Shown: in pieces, positions 50,520-60,700 of the stretch
How the letters are laid out: each line of letters begins with the position of its first letter
Numbering within the stretch: position 1 is the stretch's first letter
Assembly (NCBI GenBank): GCA_021792955.1
Contig: JAJYTP010000002.1
Location: 56,942 to 120,941 of the forward strand
Direction: 5' to 3'
Source: an archaeon
Lineage (GTDB): Archaea; Thermoproteota; Nitrososphaeria; Conexivisphaerales; UBA164
DNA length: 64,000 nt
Made by a program: the position numbers and the translations under genes
Notes under the pieces: generated by a model
The model's database searches: none
The model's input: only the letters and a program-made list of their open reading frames with translations
Told to the model about the DNA's origin: nothing

Positions 50520-51294
50520 ACTTTACGGGATACTCGGGCATCCGATTTCGGGATCGCTTTCACCAATAATTCAGAACATCGTGCTTGAGCGGCTGGGCGC
50601 TAGGTATGTACCATTTGATGTTGAACCTGATGATTTTGATACGGCGGTGGCCGGGTTAAGGGTGTTGAGCGATGGATTCAACGTGACAATTCCTTACAAG
50701 CGAACAATAGTAAGGCATATTGATGAATTATTTGGATTTGCACGGGATATCAAGGTCGTCAACACGGTAAGGGTAAAGGCGGGCCGCCTGGAGGGTTTTA
50801 ACACCGATGTTACTGCGCTTATATCGCTTTTGAAGGAAAGGGGTCTGAAGATGGCTGGATTGAGTTGCCTTATAGTAGGGGCTGGCGGTGCAGCAAGGGC
50901 TGCCGTAGCAGCCCTTAGGGAGTTGGGGTGCAAAGATTACGGCGTATTTAACAGGACGCCACAGAACACCGAGGAGCTTATCGGGGTCATCAGGGAAGGT
51001 GGTAGCAGTGCTGAAGAGGTACTGCCCAATGGGGATGTTCACAAATGGAATATACTGGTAAATGCGACGCCTATGGGGATGTATGGCGACGATTCCATCC
51101 TAATGAAAATACATAAGGCGGGCCACTTTAGCTTGGTCATAGATTTCGCTTACAAGAGGGGTTCCACGCGCCTAGCAAATGAGGCCGGCGTCGCTATAAG
51201 CGGTCTAGACCTGCTTATTGAGCAGGCAGCCCAATCAATCAAGATCTGGACTGGTTTGGATCCCGACAGAAGGGCTATGAGGGGTGGCATTTGA
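50509..51294 (+). CDS. aroE: Shikimate dehydrogenase
   Basis: GILGHPISGSLSPIIQN, FNVTIPYKRTI, LIVGAGGAARAAVAAL. Confidence 0.95.
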   Translation: MEHKLYGILGHPISGSLSPIIQNIVLERLGARYVPFDVEPDDFDTAVAGLRVLSDGFNVTIPYKRTIVRHIDELFGFARDIKVVNTVRVKAGRLEGFNTDVTALISLLKERGLKMAGLSCLIVGAGGAARAAVAALRELGCKDYGVFNRTPQNTEELIGVIREGGSSAEEVLPNGDVHKWNILVNATPMGMYGDDSILMKIHKAGHFSLVIDFAYKRGSTRLANEAGVAISGLDLLIEQAAQSIKIWTGLDPDRRAMRGGI

Positions 51295-52142
51295 GCGTAA
51301 CCGTCAGATCCAGCGGTGCAATTTCCCTTCTGAACGCTATCCCGTCAGGCGTTGGTTCTGCCATGGGAGTTGAACTTCCAATTGAAGTCACCGTCAAGGA
51401 AAGGGGGAGCCCAGGTCTGATGGGCGATAAAACAGACGGCCTTATCGAAACTACATGGCAGCTCCTGAAAGGTAGGCTCAAGCGCAAATCAGGCATCGAA
51501 TACAGCATAAGATCACAGGTTCCAGCATCAAGGGGGTTGAAGAGCTCAAGCGGATTGACCATCGCTTTCATAGCAGCCGTATCCAAGCTTTTTGATATGA
51601 ACTTCACGGACGAGGAGATGGTGAAGGTCAGCGCAAACGCCTCCATAGCTGCCGGCGTCTCCGTTACAGGCTCGTACGACGATGCCTATGCGGCCCTTCT
51701 AGGGGGCATCGTGCTCGCCGATAGCCGGAGTGGGCAGTTGATAAGGAGGACCATGCCGCCGAACGGTATAGAAGTCCTGATAGCTTATAATGAACGTGTC
51801 AAGCCCATTGTGGACCCCTCAAGATATCGCGACCTACGGGATGAGTCGATGGTCATATGGAACCTCATACTACATGGAGGGTTTGATGTCCCTATCGTCC
51901 TTAATGGCCTTATGGTTTCTGCTATATGTGGATATGACTCTAAACCGCTTATTAATGGGCTGGCACATGGGGCTCTGAGTTGCGGTGTATCGGGCACTGG
52001 TCCATCGATCTTTTTCATAGCAAAGGATGGAGACGGACATCGGCTGGAATCTATCCTTAGGAGGACATCTTTAAGGGGCTGGAGTATGGTTCTGGTAAAG
52101 CCCAGGGTCAACAGGATTTCGGTGAGTTGTATTGGCCTTTAA
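51291..52142 (+). CDS. Archaeal shikimate kinase (GHMP family)
   Basis: QVPASRGLKSSSGLTIAF, GSYDDAYAALLGG; position in operon. Confidence 0.93.
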   Translation: MSVTVRSSGAISLLNAIPSGVGSAMGVELPIEVTVKERGSPGLMGDKTDGLIETTWQLLKGRLKRKSGIEYSIRSQVPASRGLKSSSGLTIAFIAAVSKLFDMNFTDEEMVKVSANASIAAGVSVTGSYDDAYAALLGGIVLADSRSGQLIRRTMPPNGIEVLIAYNERVKPIVDPSRYRDLRDESMVIWNLILHGGFDVPIVLNGLMVSAICGYDSKPLINGLAHGALSCGVSGTGPSIFFIAKDGDGHRLESILRRTSLRGWSMVLVKPRVNRISVSCIGL

Positions 52143-53421
52143 GTTGAAATATGGCTGGAAGGAGGGGGCTGCATTGGTACCGCCACCCAGCAAGAGTTAT
52201 GCCCAGCGAGCCCTAATCGTGGCATCCCTCGCCGAAGGCAGAAGCCATTTAAATATAAGTGAGGTTGAAGCGGAGGACATATCTATAATGGTGTCAGCCC
52301 TGAAGGAATTCGGCGTTCAGATAGAGGTTGGCCATGAGGAAACTGTCATAGACGGTGGTCATCCTAGGGCACCCGCGCAGCCGGTTAACTGCGGCCTATC
52401 CGGGGCTACCATCAGATTCTTAACTTCATTTTCAACTTTAGTCCCCAATGGCTCAGTGCTCCTCACCGGCGAACCCGACCTTCTGAGAAGGCCCATAGGT
52501 CCTCTCATTGATGCTATAACTGAACTTGGAGGAAGCGCCGAGTCTCTGAGGGTTAGTGGTTTTCCTCCAGTAAGGGTAAAGGGGGGTGGATTGAAGGGTG
52601 GGTTTGCCGTTGTCGAAAGCTCATCCTCCTCGCAGTTCATCAGTTCCCTTTTGATGGTTTCGCCCTTAGCTAAAGAAAGCGTACAGCTCGAGGCTAAGGG
52701 CCTGGTATCTAGTCCCTATGTTGAAATGACAATCAGTACTATGAAGGATTTCGGTGTAATGGTCAGAAGCGAGGGGATGACCTTCAGCGTGCATGGTGGA
52801 GGGTATAATTGCTCCGATTTTGACGTTCCAGCTGACATGTCGGCCGCCTCCTTCTTCATGTGCATGGCCGTGCTCAGGAATAGCGCCATCAAGATAGGTC
52901 ATGTCAACCTTGCTCGGCCGCAGGCTGATTCCAAAATAGTGGATATTTTAAGGCTACTTGGGGTCACGGTGACAGTGGACGGAGATAGCATACAGGTCAG
53001 GATGAGGGACGGGGAGCTTCGTAGCGATGTTGAAATAGACCTGAAGGATTCTCCAGACATATTTCCTCCTCTAGCTACGCTAGGTCTCCTGATCCCCATT
53101 ACATTCAGAGGGATAGCACATACCAGGCTAAAGGAAAGCGACAGAATAAGGGCCATGGGGACAGAGCTAACTAGGCTGGGGGCGAACGTCCTGGCCTTTG
53201 ATGATGGAGTACGTATTGTACCACCGAAAGATCTAAAACGCGGCGTAAGGTTAAATGGGTGGAACGATCACAGGGTCGTAATGGCGTTAAGTATTGCTGA
53301 TGCAGCGCTGGAGCTGGACTGTACTATTGAAGGTAGGGATGCGGTGCGGAAGTCCTATCCGGGCTTCTTCAGGGATCTAGGGCTTATGGGCATCGAGGTT
53401 GAAAACGAGCATGTCCGATAA
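52132..53421 (+). CDS. aroA: EPSP synthase
   Basis: PPSKSYAQRALI, GLSGATIRFL, LKESDRIRAMGTEL, DHRVVMALS. Confidence 0.96.
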   Translation: MAFKLKYGWKEGAALVPPPSKSYAQRALIVASLAEGRSHLNISEVEAEDISIMVSALKEFGVQIEVGHEETVIDGGHPRAPAQPVNCGLSGATIRFLTSFSTLVPNGSVLLTGEPDLLRRPIGPLIDAITELGGSAESLRVSGFPPVRVKGGGLKGGFAVVESSSSSQFISSLLMVSPLAKESVQLEAKGLVSSPYVEMTISTMKDFGVMVRSEGMTFSVHGGGYNCSDFDVPADMSAASFFMCMAVLRNSAIKIGHVNLARPQADSKIVDILRLLGVTVTVDGDSIQVRMRDGELRSDVEIDLKDSPDIFPPLATLGLLIPITFRGIAHTRLKESDRIRAMGTELTRLGANVLAFDDGVRIVPPKDLKRGVRLNGWNDHRVVMALSIADAALELDCTIEGRDAVRKSYPGFFRDLGLMGIEVENEHVR

Positions 53422-54517
53422 TAGCTTTGGCCAGGCGCTTCGTATGACGTCCTTTGGTGAAAGCCATGGGAAGGCTGTAGGGGTGGTCATTGAGGGCCTG
53501 CCTGCTGGCTTGGTAGTCGACCAGGAAAAGATACAGATATGGCTGGACAGAAGGAGGCCCGGTCAATCGAAGTTGGCCAGCAATAGAAAGGAGTCAGATA
53601 TTATAAATCTGTTGTCGGGTGTATACAAAGATAGGACGACCGGGGCACCGCTTACGGTAGTAGTTCAAAACGAAGATGTCATGCCAGAGTTCTATAATGA
53701 TATAGAGGCCGGCTGGGCTAGGCCTGGCCATGCCGACTACCCTGCATTTGTGAAATATGGCGGTTATAACGACCCCCGGGGAGGGGGCAGGTTTTCGGCA
53801 CGTATAACGGTTGGCTTCGTAATAGCTGGGGCTATATCGCATTCGCTGATCAAGGAAAGCCTTGGTATAGATGTTGTAGCATATGTAAAACGGATAGGGG
53901 CAGTTGAGGCGAGGGGCCTGAGCTTTGAGGAGGCCTTAAATAGATATGATTATTCGATGAGATGCCCTGAGGCTGAAGCAAATGAAAGGATGGAGCAGGA
54001 GGTCTCCTCGGCTAAAAAGGATGGTGATAGCGTTGGCGGGATAATCGAGTGCCTTACGACGCCGGTTCAGCCGGGGCTCGGACAGCCAGTCTTTTCATCG
54101 CTTGATTCGGAACTGGCCAAGGGGCTGTTCTCCATACCTGCTGTCAAGGCCGTAGAATTTGGCGCCGGCTTTCAGGCCTCAGGCTGGCGGGGTTCCCGTA
54201 ACAACGACATTTATGAAATAAGAAATGATGCCATAAGGACTAGGACAAACAATAGCGGAGGCATAATTGGGGGGCTCACTATAGGGGAGCCCCTGGTGAT
54301 CAGGGTCGGGTTCAAGCCAACTTCTTCCATATATCTGCCTCAGCAAACGGTTAACTTTAAGGAGATGAAGGAAGGAACGCTCAGCCTTAAAGGAAGGCAT
54401 GACCCATGTGTGGTGCCGAGGGCGGTACCTATAGTGGAATCCATCGTTAGCTTTACGCTTGCTGATATGGCCATTCGTGGCGGTATGATAAGGCAGGTTC
54501 TGAGGAAGGACAGGTGA
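53399..54517 (+). CDS. aroC: Chorismate synthase
   Basis: SFGESHGKAVGVVIEGLPAG, RPGHADYPAFVKYGGYNDPRGGGRFSAR, GRHDPCVVPRAVPI. Confidence 0.97.
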   Translation: MKTSMSDNSFGQALRMTSFGESHGKAVGVVIEGLPAGLVVDQEKIQIWLDRRRPGQSKLASNRKESDIINLLSGVYKDRTTGAPLTVVVQNEDVMPEFYNDIEAGWARPGHADYPAFVKYGGYNDPRGGGRFSARITVGFVIAGAISHSLIKESLGIDVVAYVKRIGAVEARGLSFEEALNRYDYSMRCPEAEANERMEQEVSSAKKDGDSVGGIIECLTTPVQPGLGQPVFSSLDSELAKGLFSIPAVKAVEFGAGFQASGWRGSRNNDIYEIRNDAIRTRTNNSGGIIGGLTIGEPLVIRVGFKPTSSIYLPQQTVNFKEMKEGTLSLKGRHDPCVVPRAVPIVESIVSFTLADMAIRGGMIRQVLRKDR

Positions 54518-55830
54518 TCCCGATGCAGGAGGAGCTTAGAAAGGAGGCGTGGGAAGAGCTCAGGAAAATGATGCTGTCCATTAAAAGAAGAAGGGAGATA
54601 TCTAAGAAGATAGGGCACGATAAGCTGCTGAACGGTGCGCCAACCGAGGATCCTGCGAGGGAGTCCGAGTTGAGAAGATGGGTGAGGTCAGAATTCGGTG
54701 AAGATAAAATTTACGGCATCGTATTGAACACGATTCTGAGGGATTCCCTAGAGCTTCAGGGATACAGGCCGCGCCCTGCAGTTCAGAGCGCTCTGGTAGA
54801 TTCTACTGGTAAAAAAAACATATTTGCCAACATAGGTGAACCTCACTTTGAAGATGCTGACCAGAAGATTATTACCCTTGACATTAATAAAGTGCCCATA
54901 GATAGGTATTCCAGCCCTGGGGGTAGTTATGATGTTAAACAGGGGCTCGCAGAATTCATGTCCGGCCTCCTGGGCTATAACGTTTCACCGGATGAAGTCA
55001 TGTTCACGGAGGGGGGGCGGTTCGGCATCTACTCCGCGCTGCTCGCTACTTCAAGGGGGAAGTCCACAGCCTTCTTCGATCCATCGTGGCCAGCTTTCGA
55101 GGAACTTGCATGGGAAGCTAATGCAAGGCCATATAAATTCGCGCTAACGGACGGGACGTGGGAGATTAAGCTACCACCGGTAATCGGCGATATCGACGGC
55201 TCAATAATACTGAACTCCCCGAGTAATCCTACGGGCCGGATTATGAGCACCGAGGATCTGCGTTCTCTAAGGGAATCGATGTCCAGTCGCGCTTACCTTG
55301 TAGATGATGAATCCTATAGGGACCTGGTATTTGGGGAGAAGAAGGTTATATATCCAGGTGAAATTGGATTTGAGCGCTTTGTATGTATCTACAGCTTCTC
55401 AAAGGGGTTCGGCCTTCCTGGGCTCCGGATAGGGGTAGCCGTGGGGGATAGGGCGTTGATAAGCGAAATGGAGCGCATACAGCAGAAGCTACTTACGTCG
55501 CCTCCAGTATATGACCAGGCACTTGCAATGGAGTTGATTAAACACAGGGAGGTTCTAGAGGCTCACAGAATTGAATCGCAGAAGAAGATGGAATTGACAT
55601 ACCGGGCAATATCAGACAACAAAAGATATGAATTCAGCAGGCCCGATGGCGGACTCTACTTCTTCATACGGGACAGGATGAACGCCACCCCTTGGGTTTC
55701 ACTTATGAGAAACGGCCTTGCCACGGCGCCGGGCACATCCTTCGGCAATTATCCAAACTATTTCCGCTTCACCTTTCTATTAAAAATGGTCGACCTCAAT
55801 GAAGCTCTGTCAATCCTGAAGCGCTTATAA
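54514..55830 (+). CDS. Chorismate mutase-class I aminotransferase fusion
   Basis: First ~85 aa AroQ-like (LRKMMLSIKRRREISKKIGHDKLLNGAPTEDPARESEL...LQGYRP); remainder PLP aminotransferase (NSPSNPTGRI, YSFSKGFGLPGLRIG). Confidence 0.85.
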   Translation: MIPMQEELRKEAWEELRKMMLSIKRRREISKKIGHDKLLNGAPTEDPARESELRRWVRSEFGEDKIYGIVLNTILRDSLELQGYRPRPAVQSALVDSTGKKNIFANIGEPHFEDADQKIITLDINKVPIDRYSSPGGSYDVKQGLAEFMSGLLGYNVSPDEVMFTEGGRFGIYSALLATSRGKSTAFFDPSWPAFEELAWEANARPYKFALTDGTWEIKLPPVIGDIDGSIILNSPSNPTGRIMSTEDLRSLRESMSSRAYLVDDESYRDLVFGEKKVIYPGEIGFERFVCIYSFSKGFGLPGLRIGVAVGDRALISEMERIQQKLLTSPPVYDQALAMELIKHREVLEAHRIESQKKMELTYRAISDNKRYEFSRPDGGLYFFIRDRMNATPWVSLMRNGLATAPGTSFGNYPNYFRFTFLLKMVDLNEALSILKRL

Positions 55831-55880
55831 AAGCGCATAATATTTATAAGGTATAGATTTTTATTGATAGAGCGATAAAA

Positions 55881-56306
55881 ATGGTTCGAGAAGTTCCTTT
55901 TAAGTCAAAGCCCATAGATGCCGACTTCCTCAAAAAGCCCGATGAGTACCCAGTGACCGGGAAACATCTGGAACATGAGATTAGAGCTGAGGGAAAGACA
56001 CGACAGGACGCTGAGGGGAAGCCATACCCTACAAAGTTGGGCATTCACGGCAAGTCAGTGGCTGTAGACTTCGACAGCTGTATCGCTGATGGCGCCTGCA
56101 TGGATGTATGCCCCGTCAACGTGTTTGAGTGGTTGCTTAATCCAGGCAAGTCTGGAACAGGAAACGATAAATGGCCGCTGTCCGCCGATGAAACAACGAA
56201 GTATATGACCGATAAAGCGGATCCGACAAGGGAAAGCGATTGCATATTCTGCATGGCATGTGAAACTGCATGCCCGGTTACCGCGATCAAGGTAACTCCA
56301 CCATAG
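55881..56306 (+). CDS. Archaeal zinc-type ferredoxin
   Basis: [38 protein letters not shown], His-containing N-extension. Confidence 0.93.
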   Translation: MVREVPFKSKPIDADFLKKPDEYPVTGKHLEHEIRAEGKTRQDAEGKPYPTKLGIHGKSVAVDFDSCIADGACMDVCPVNVFEWLLNPGKSGTGNDKWPLSADETTKYMTDKADPTRESDCIFCMACETACPVTAIKVTPP

Positions 56307-56434
56307 ATCTTTTTACAAATAAATTACAATAATATACACGCATTGGCCTATGGCGTGAATTTCAAATTTTTATATCCTGATAATTTTTATGTGATTCATA
56401 ATATCAGTGCAAGTAGTACGGCCCGTTAAATTTT

Positions 56435-57226
56435 TTAGGTGTATATTTCAGTTCCTTTTCCTCTTTCTTCCTTGGGTGATTCTTCCCTTTGTATGTTTGC
56501 TTCAATCGTTTCAGCTCCCTTGATCAATTCTGAGACATCTATGCTGAGCCCGTAATATCTTCCGATAAGGTTTACGGCCTCAGCCGCAGCCCTTGGATCC
56601 AACCTTTCAGGGGAGGCGTACACCAGCAGGGCAGCAGCCGGGAAATTCATTATTTCGAAATAATTCAGGAGCACAGCTACCGGGCCAACTATTATATGGT
56701 CATCCTCTAGGACTTCGGCTGATAACAGCTCATCGCGTGGCTCAAAGGCCCTCGTTTTAACTATCCTATACGAAGAGTCATCCCTTTTAAGGTTAACGTC
56801 CAGCCCTCCTATAAGAAGCACCTCCTTGACGCCCTTCTCGATCAGCAGCCTTCCTAGTTCCTTGTAAAATTCCACTTCATGTTCCTTCTGTACAGGTACC
56901 TCAACCTTCAGTGCGCTTATATCGTCCTTGGTAAATATTTCATAGGGAGTGCTTATCGATTTTCCAATTACGGTCGATACGGGCGCAGCTAAGTCGGAGT
57001 CCAGGTACGCCAGCCTATTCATTCCTGCTTCCTTGATGATGTGCTTAATGCTCCAGTAACCGGCGGCACCTATCCCGTGAAAGCCTGCTATTAGGCTCTT
57101 TCCCCTGAAATCAGCTTCTTCTGGATAAAACCTTATATATACCATGATTGGAGGATGGTCTGTTTTAGGTAATCTAAAAACATAGCGGTAGAAGTATATT
57201 GAAAGTAAAAGTTTTGGGCGCTGCAA
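56435..57226 (-). CDS. PAC2 / proteasome assembly chaperone-like family
   Basis: LIAGFHGIGAAGYWSIKHII, LLIGGLDV, ALLVYASPERLDPRAAAEAV. Confidence 0.8.
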   Translation of the reverse strand: MQRPKLLLSIYFYRYVFRLPKTDHPPIMVYIRFYPEEADFRGKSLIAGFHGIGAAGYWSIKHIIKEAGMNRLAYLDSDLAAPVSTVIGKSISTPYEIFTKDDISALKVEVPVQKEHEVEFYKELGRLLIEKGVKEVLLIGGLDVNLKRDDSSYRIVKTRAFEPRDELLSAEVLEDDHIIVGPVAVLLNYFEIMNFPAAALLVYASPERLDPRAAAEAVNLIGRYYGLSIDVSELIKGAETIEANIQREESPKEERGKGTEIYT

Positions 57227-58455
57227 AAAAGGTTGGCTGTTCCGGTTTCCTGCTCACTTCGAACGGTCAGTCGCTGTTGCTCGATTACGGTATTGAAACG
57301 AACAGGGAGATGATATATCCACTGCACGTTAGGCCGAAGGAGATCTCTGCGCTCCTCACCACACATTCACATCTTGATCATATAGGCGCAGAGCCTCTGC
57401 TTTACATAGATAAGGACATAAAGCACTACGCTACAAAGCCAACAATCCAGGTATCCGAGGTTCTGTTGAACGATCTACTGAAGATAAGTGGGTCAAAGCT
57501 ACCATTCACCCAGTCAGAGGTCAGAAGCCTGATTGACAACAGCAATGCCGTAAGGTATAATGAACCGTTTAAGGTTGGAGACTTTCGTGTCACATTTTTG
57601 GATGCTGGCCACATCCCAGGAAGCGCAATGATATATATAGAAGATGGAGATAAGAAGGTGCTCTATACGGGGGACATGAACCATTTGGATACGAGGCTGG
57701 TCCGCCCTGCGGTCAAGGAGATCAGCGGTGATCTGGATCTGGTGATCACGGAGAGCACGTACGCGCATGGTGACCATAAGGACAGGCTTGATGAAGAAAG
57801 GAAATTCATTGAGTACTCGAGGGAAATAGTTGAGGGGGGAGGGACGCTCCTCGTTCCTGCCTTTGCCGTTAGCAGGGCCCAGGAAATAGCTGAAATTTAC
57901 CATGAACACGAATTCAATGATGAAATTTACATGGATGGCATGGCCCTGAAGATCAATGAAATCTACCTTAATAATCCGGATTTTATCAGGGATCCTGAAA
58001 TACTCAGGAGTTCCCTTTCAAAGATTACATTTATCAGGGATTGGAGGGATAGGAGGAAGATAGTCAGGCGTAAGGCTTCAATAATTTCACCAGCAGGCAT
58101 GCTCTCAGGCGGCGCTTCGACATTCTACAACGAACGCATAAGCGGAGATGATAAAAATGGGATAGCCATAGTATCATATCAGGTAGAAGGGACGCCTGGC
58201 AGGGAGATGCTGGACAATAGGATGATCTGGATAAGGGGAAGGCGCGCTAAGATCAAGGCTAGGCTTGAACAGTTCGAATTCTCTTCTCATTCCGGTCGGA
58301 CTCAATTATTGGACTTCTTTAAGGGCATAAGTGGATCCCCTCGTGTACTGACGATACATGGTGAGCCGGAAAGCTGTACGGGCTTAGCCAACGACCTCAA
58401 CGGCATGGGCATGAAGGCGGTGGCGCCTTCCTTGGGTGATGAAGTTGAAATCTAG
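57199..58455 (+). CDS. Metallo-beta-lactamase / beta-CASP ribonuclease
   Basis: THSHLDHIG, AGHIPGSAM, YTGDMN, SSHSGRTQL. Confidence 0.93.
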   Translation: MKVKVLGAAKKVGCSGFLLTSNGQSLLLDYGIETNREMIYPLHVRPKEISALLTTHSHLDHIGAEPLLYIDKDIKHYATKPTIQVSEVLLNDLLKISGSKLPFTQSEVRSLIDNSNAVRYNEPFKVGDFRVTFLDAGHIPGSAMIYIEDGDKKVLYTGDMNHLDTRLVRPAVKEISGDLDLVITESTYAHGDHKDRLDEERKFIEYSREIVEGGGTLLVPAFAVSRAQEIAEIYHEHEFNDEIYMDGMALKINEIYLNNPDFIRDPEILRSSLSKITFIRDWRDRRKIVRRKASIISPAGMLSGGASTFYNERISGDDKNGIAIVSYQVEGTPGREMLDNRMIWIRGRRAKIKARLEQFEFSSHSGRTQLLDFFKGISGSPRVLTIHGEPESCTGLANDLNGMGMKAVAPSLGDEVEI

Positions 58456-58975
58456 TAAAGCCAAAACAATATCGGTAGGGGCGCTCGGTGACTATCTGAT
58501 AGTCAACATGAAAGCATTCGATGCTGCCTCGGCGCTGTACAACCTTACTGCTGTGGCCGTAAGCACAAGCACGCCTATTCCTACTGATGCGTATAACTCC
58601 ATGCGTAGACAGTATGATGGAGGACGAATCCTCGGTGCACTAGCGGGAAAGAGGGCCGGAAAGGCCGATTATCAACTATTTGTTACGGATGTAGATATAT
58701 ATTCGGAAAGGTCAAAATTCGTGTTCGGTGTAGCCGATCCAAAGAGCAGGATAGCCGTAATTTCCGTGCGCAGGCTATCCTCCGACAACGCCTCGAGGAC
58801 CCTTGAAAGGACGATGAAGGAGGCGGCTCACGAGATAGGCCATCTGGTTGGGCTGGGCCACTGCTTGAACAGCACCTGCTTGATGAGTTTCGCGCCGGAC
58901 GTGTTTGCAGTGGACAGGAAGCTTCCCATGCTGTGCCCAGATTGTTTAGCCATACTTAGTAACAGACCCGATTGA
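58436..58975 (+). CDS. amzA: Archaemetzincin (zinc metalloprotease)
   Basis: HEIGHLVGLGHCLNSTCLMSF and CPDC. Confidence 0.95.
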   Translation: MMKLKSSKAKTISVGALGDYLIVNMKAFDAASALYNLTAVAVSTSTPIPTDAYNSMRRQYDGGRILGALAGKRAGKADYQLFVTDVDIYSERSKFVFGVADPKSRIAVISVRRLSSDNASRTLERTMKEAAHEIGHLVGLGHCLNSTCLMSFAPDVFAVDRKLPMLCPDCLAILSNRPD

Positions 58976-59134
58976 TCGCTGATAACCATGGGTATACAGA
59001 TTTGATACAATATAGTCTAACGCCGCTCAAGTGGGTAGATAATAAGGTGGTAATAACTGTACAGAGATGTTAACGTCGAAGAAATGGTTAATAGTTTTGT
59101 AAATATAGGTTATGGAGTCGTATCGTGATTAAAA

Positions 59135-59758
59135 ATGTTTGAAATTCTAACCGTTGAAGATATCGTCAGGATACCGCCGAGCAGCCTTGGGGGGGATTTC
59201 TATAAGGTCGCCATGGATACCATTAAGGCAAAGTATGAAAGCACCGTATCCAATGACCTGGGTTATATAATTCGAATACTGGATATAGATATTGAAAAAA
59301 TGGGAAAAATACTGCATGGGGATGGCGGGACCTACCATAGGGCAGTTTTCAATGCTATGAGCTTCTATCCGGAGCTGGGTGAGGTGGTCGATGGTGAAGT
59401 CGTGGAGATAACTGATTTCGGGGCGTTCATTAAGATAGGGCCCGTTGACGCGCTTCTCCATATAAGCCAAGTGATGGATGATTACATAAACGTAGATCTT
59501 AAAGGAGGCATGATCGTTGGCCAGGCAAAAAGAAGGCAACTGAAGGTTGGTTCAAGGGTTCGCGCAAAGATAATAGCTATTAGCATGGGCAAGGGTACCA
59601 GCCTAGGTAAGATCGGCGTTACGTGCAGGCAGCCATATCTTGGCGCTCATGAATGGATAGAGGAGGACTTGAAGAAGGCAGCTTCGCCTAGCGTTCAGGA
59701 AAAGCCTCAGGCGCCCACTAAGAGCGATGCCCCCAAGGGTGAGAAGACTAAGAAATGA
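59135..59758 (+). CDS. rpoE1: DNA-directed RNA polymerase subunit E' (Rpo7)
   Basis: N-terminal RNP domain and S1 domain (GEVVEITDFGAFIKIGPVDALLHISQV). Confidence 0.95.
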   Translation: MFEILTVEDIVRIPPSSLGGDFYKVAMDTIKAKYESTVSNDLGYIIRILDIDIEKMGKILHGDGGTYHRAVFNAMSFYPELGEVVDGEVVEITDFGAFIKIGPVDALLHISQVMDDYINVDLKGGMIVGQAKRRQLKVGSRVRAKIIAISMGKGTSLGKIGVTCRQPYLGAHEWIEEDLKKAASPSVQEKPQAPTKSDAPKGEKTKK

Positions 59759-59943
59759 CTGAAGAAAGGGCCTGTAGAAAATGCCGGACCCTGACTAGGG
59801 AGGATGTATGCCCTACCTGTGGATCCAGCGACCTGAGCCCTAACTGGTCAGGCATGGTCATAATATTGGATGTTGAAAAATCCGACGTCGCGAAGGCCAT
59901 GGGTGTTACAAAGCCTGGAAGATACGCGCTGAACATTTTATAA
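59755..59943 (+). CDS. spt4: RNA polymerase subunit E'' / Spt4
   Basis: ACRKCRTLTREDVCPTCGSSDLSPNWSGMVIILD. Confidence 0.95.
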   Translation: MTEERACRKCRTLTREDVCPTCGSSDLSPNWSGMVIILDVEKSDVAKAMGVTKPGRYALNIL

Positions 59944-60060
59944 TGCTACCTTAATTTTGCGCCTTTAGTTCATGTATAAAATCTGGTCTGATAAATAGAA
60001 CTATATCCGTCTGAATTGAACTATGGAACATATAACCTTTAATAAAGGCTTGAAAAGGTA

Positions 60061-60570
60061 TTGCGCATGTCCTATAAAATTAATGAAGGCCTCAGGATTG
60101 AACTCAAGGAGCCCCTCGGCAAGCTTATACCCAATAATGAAATAAATCAAAGCTTTTTTACCGAACTTAAGAATGAAAGGATAATCACTGTTGGGGACAG
60201 GACAACTGAAGTGATCTCCAGTGCCGGTGTCGACATAATGTTGGAAATAGTGGATGGACGGGAAAGGAGGGTTTCCAGAAACCCCCCTGAGAGCCATTTG
60301 CATAGACAACTTACAATAACGAATCCCCCTGGTGAAATAACCGCTCAGGCAGTGGACGCTATAAGAAAATGTCTGAAGGATGGACAAAGGGTTAGGATAT
60401 ATGTGGATGGAGAGGAGGACCTGTTAACCCTTCCTTCGATATACTATTCTGATCCAGGGGGGCTAGTGCTTTACGGACAGCCAGGCGAGGGGATGGTCCT
60501 GGTTCGGGTTGATAATCGCACAAAGGAAAAAGCCCAAAGGATTATGAATGAAATGGGCATCAGTTTATAG
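60061..60570 (+). CDS. GTP-dependent dephospho-CoA kinase (DUF359)
   Basis: GDRTTEVI, NPPGEIT, VDGEEDLLTLP, YGQPGEGMVLV. Confidence 0.93.
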   Translation: MRMSYKINEGLRIELKEPLGKLIPNNEINQSFFTELKNERIITVGDRTTEVISSAGVDIMLEIVDGRERRVSRNPPESHLHRQLTITNPPGEITAQAVDAIRKCLKDGQRVRIYVDGEEDLLTLPSIYYSDPGGLVLYGQPGEGMVLVRVDNRTKEKAQRIMNEMGISL

Positions 60571-60700
60571 CTCCTCTTCATTATAACTCGATAGTTCCCC
60601 TAGGGTGTAAATTCGGTTAACTGGGTAATTTTTAACAGCAATTTCCGTTAAACCGGAAAAAGGTTTATAACGTCCTAAACTACATATTTATCGATTATAG

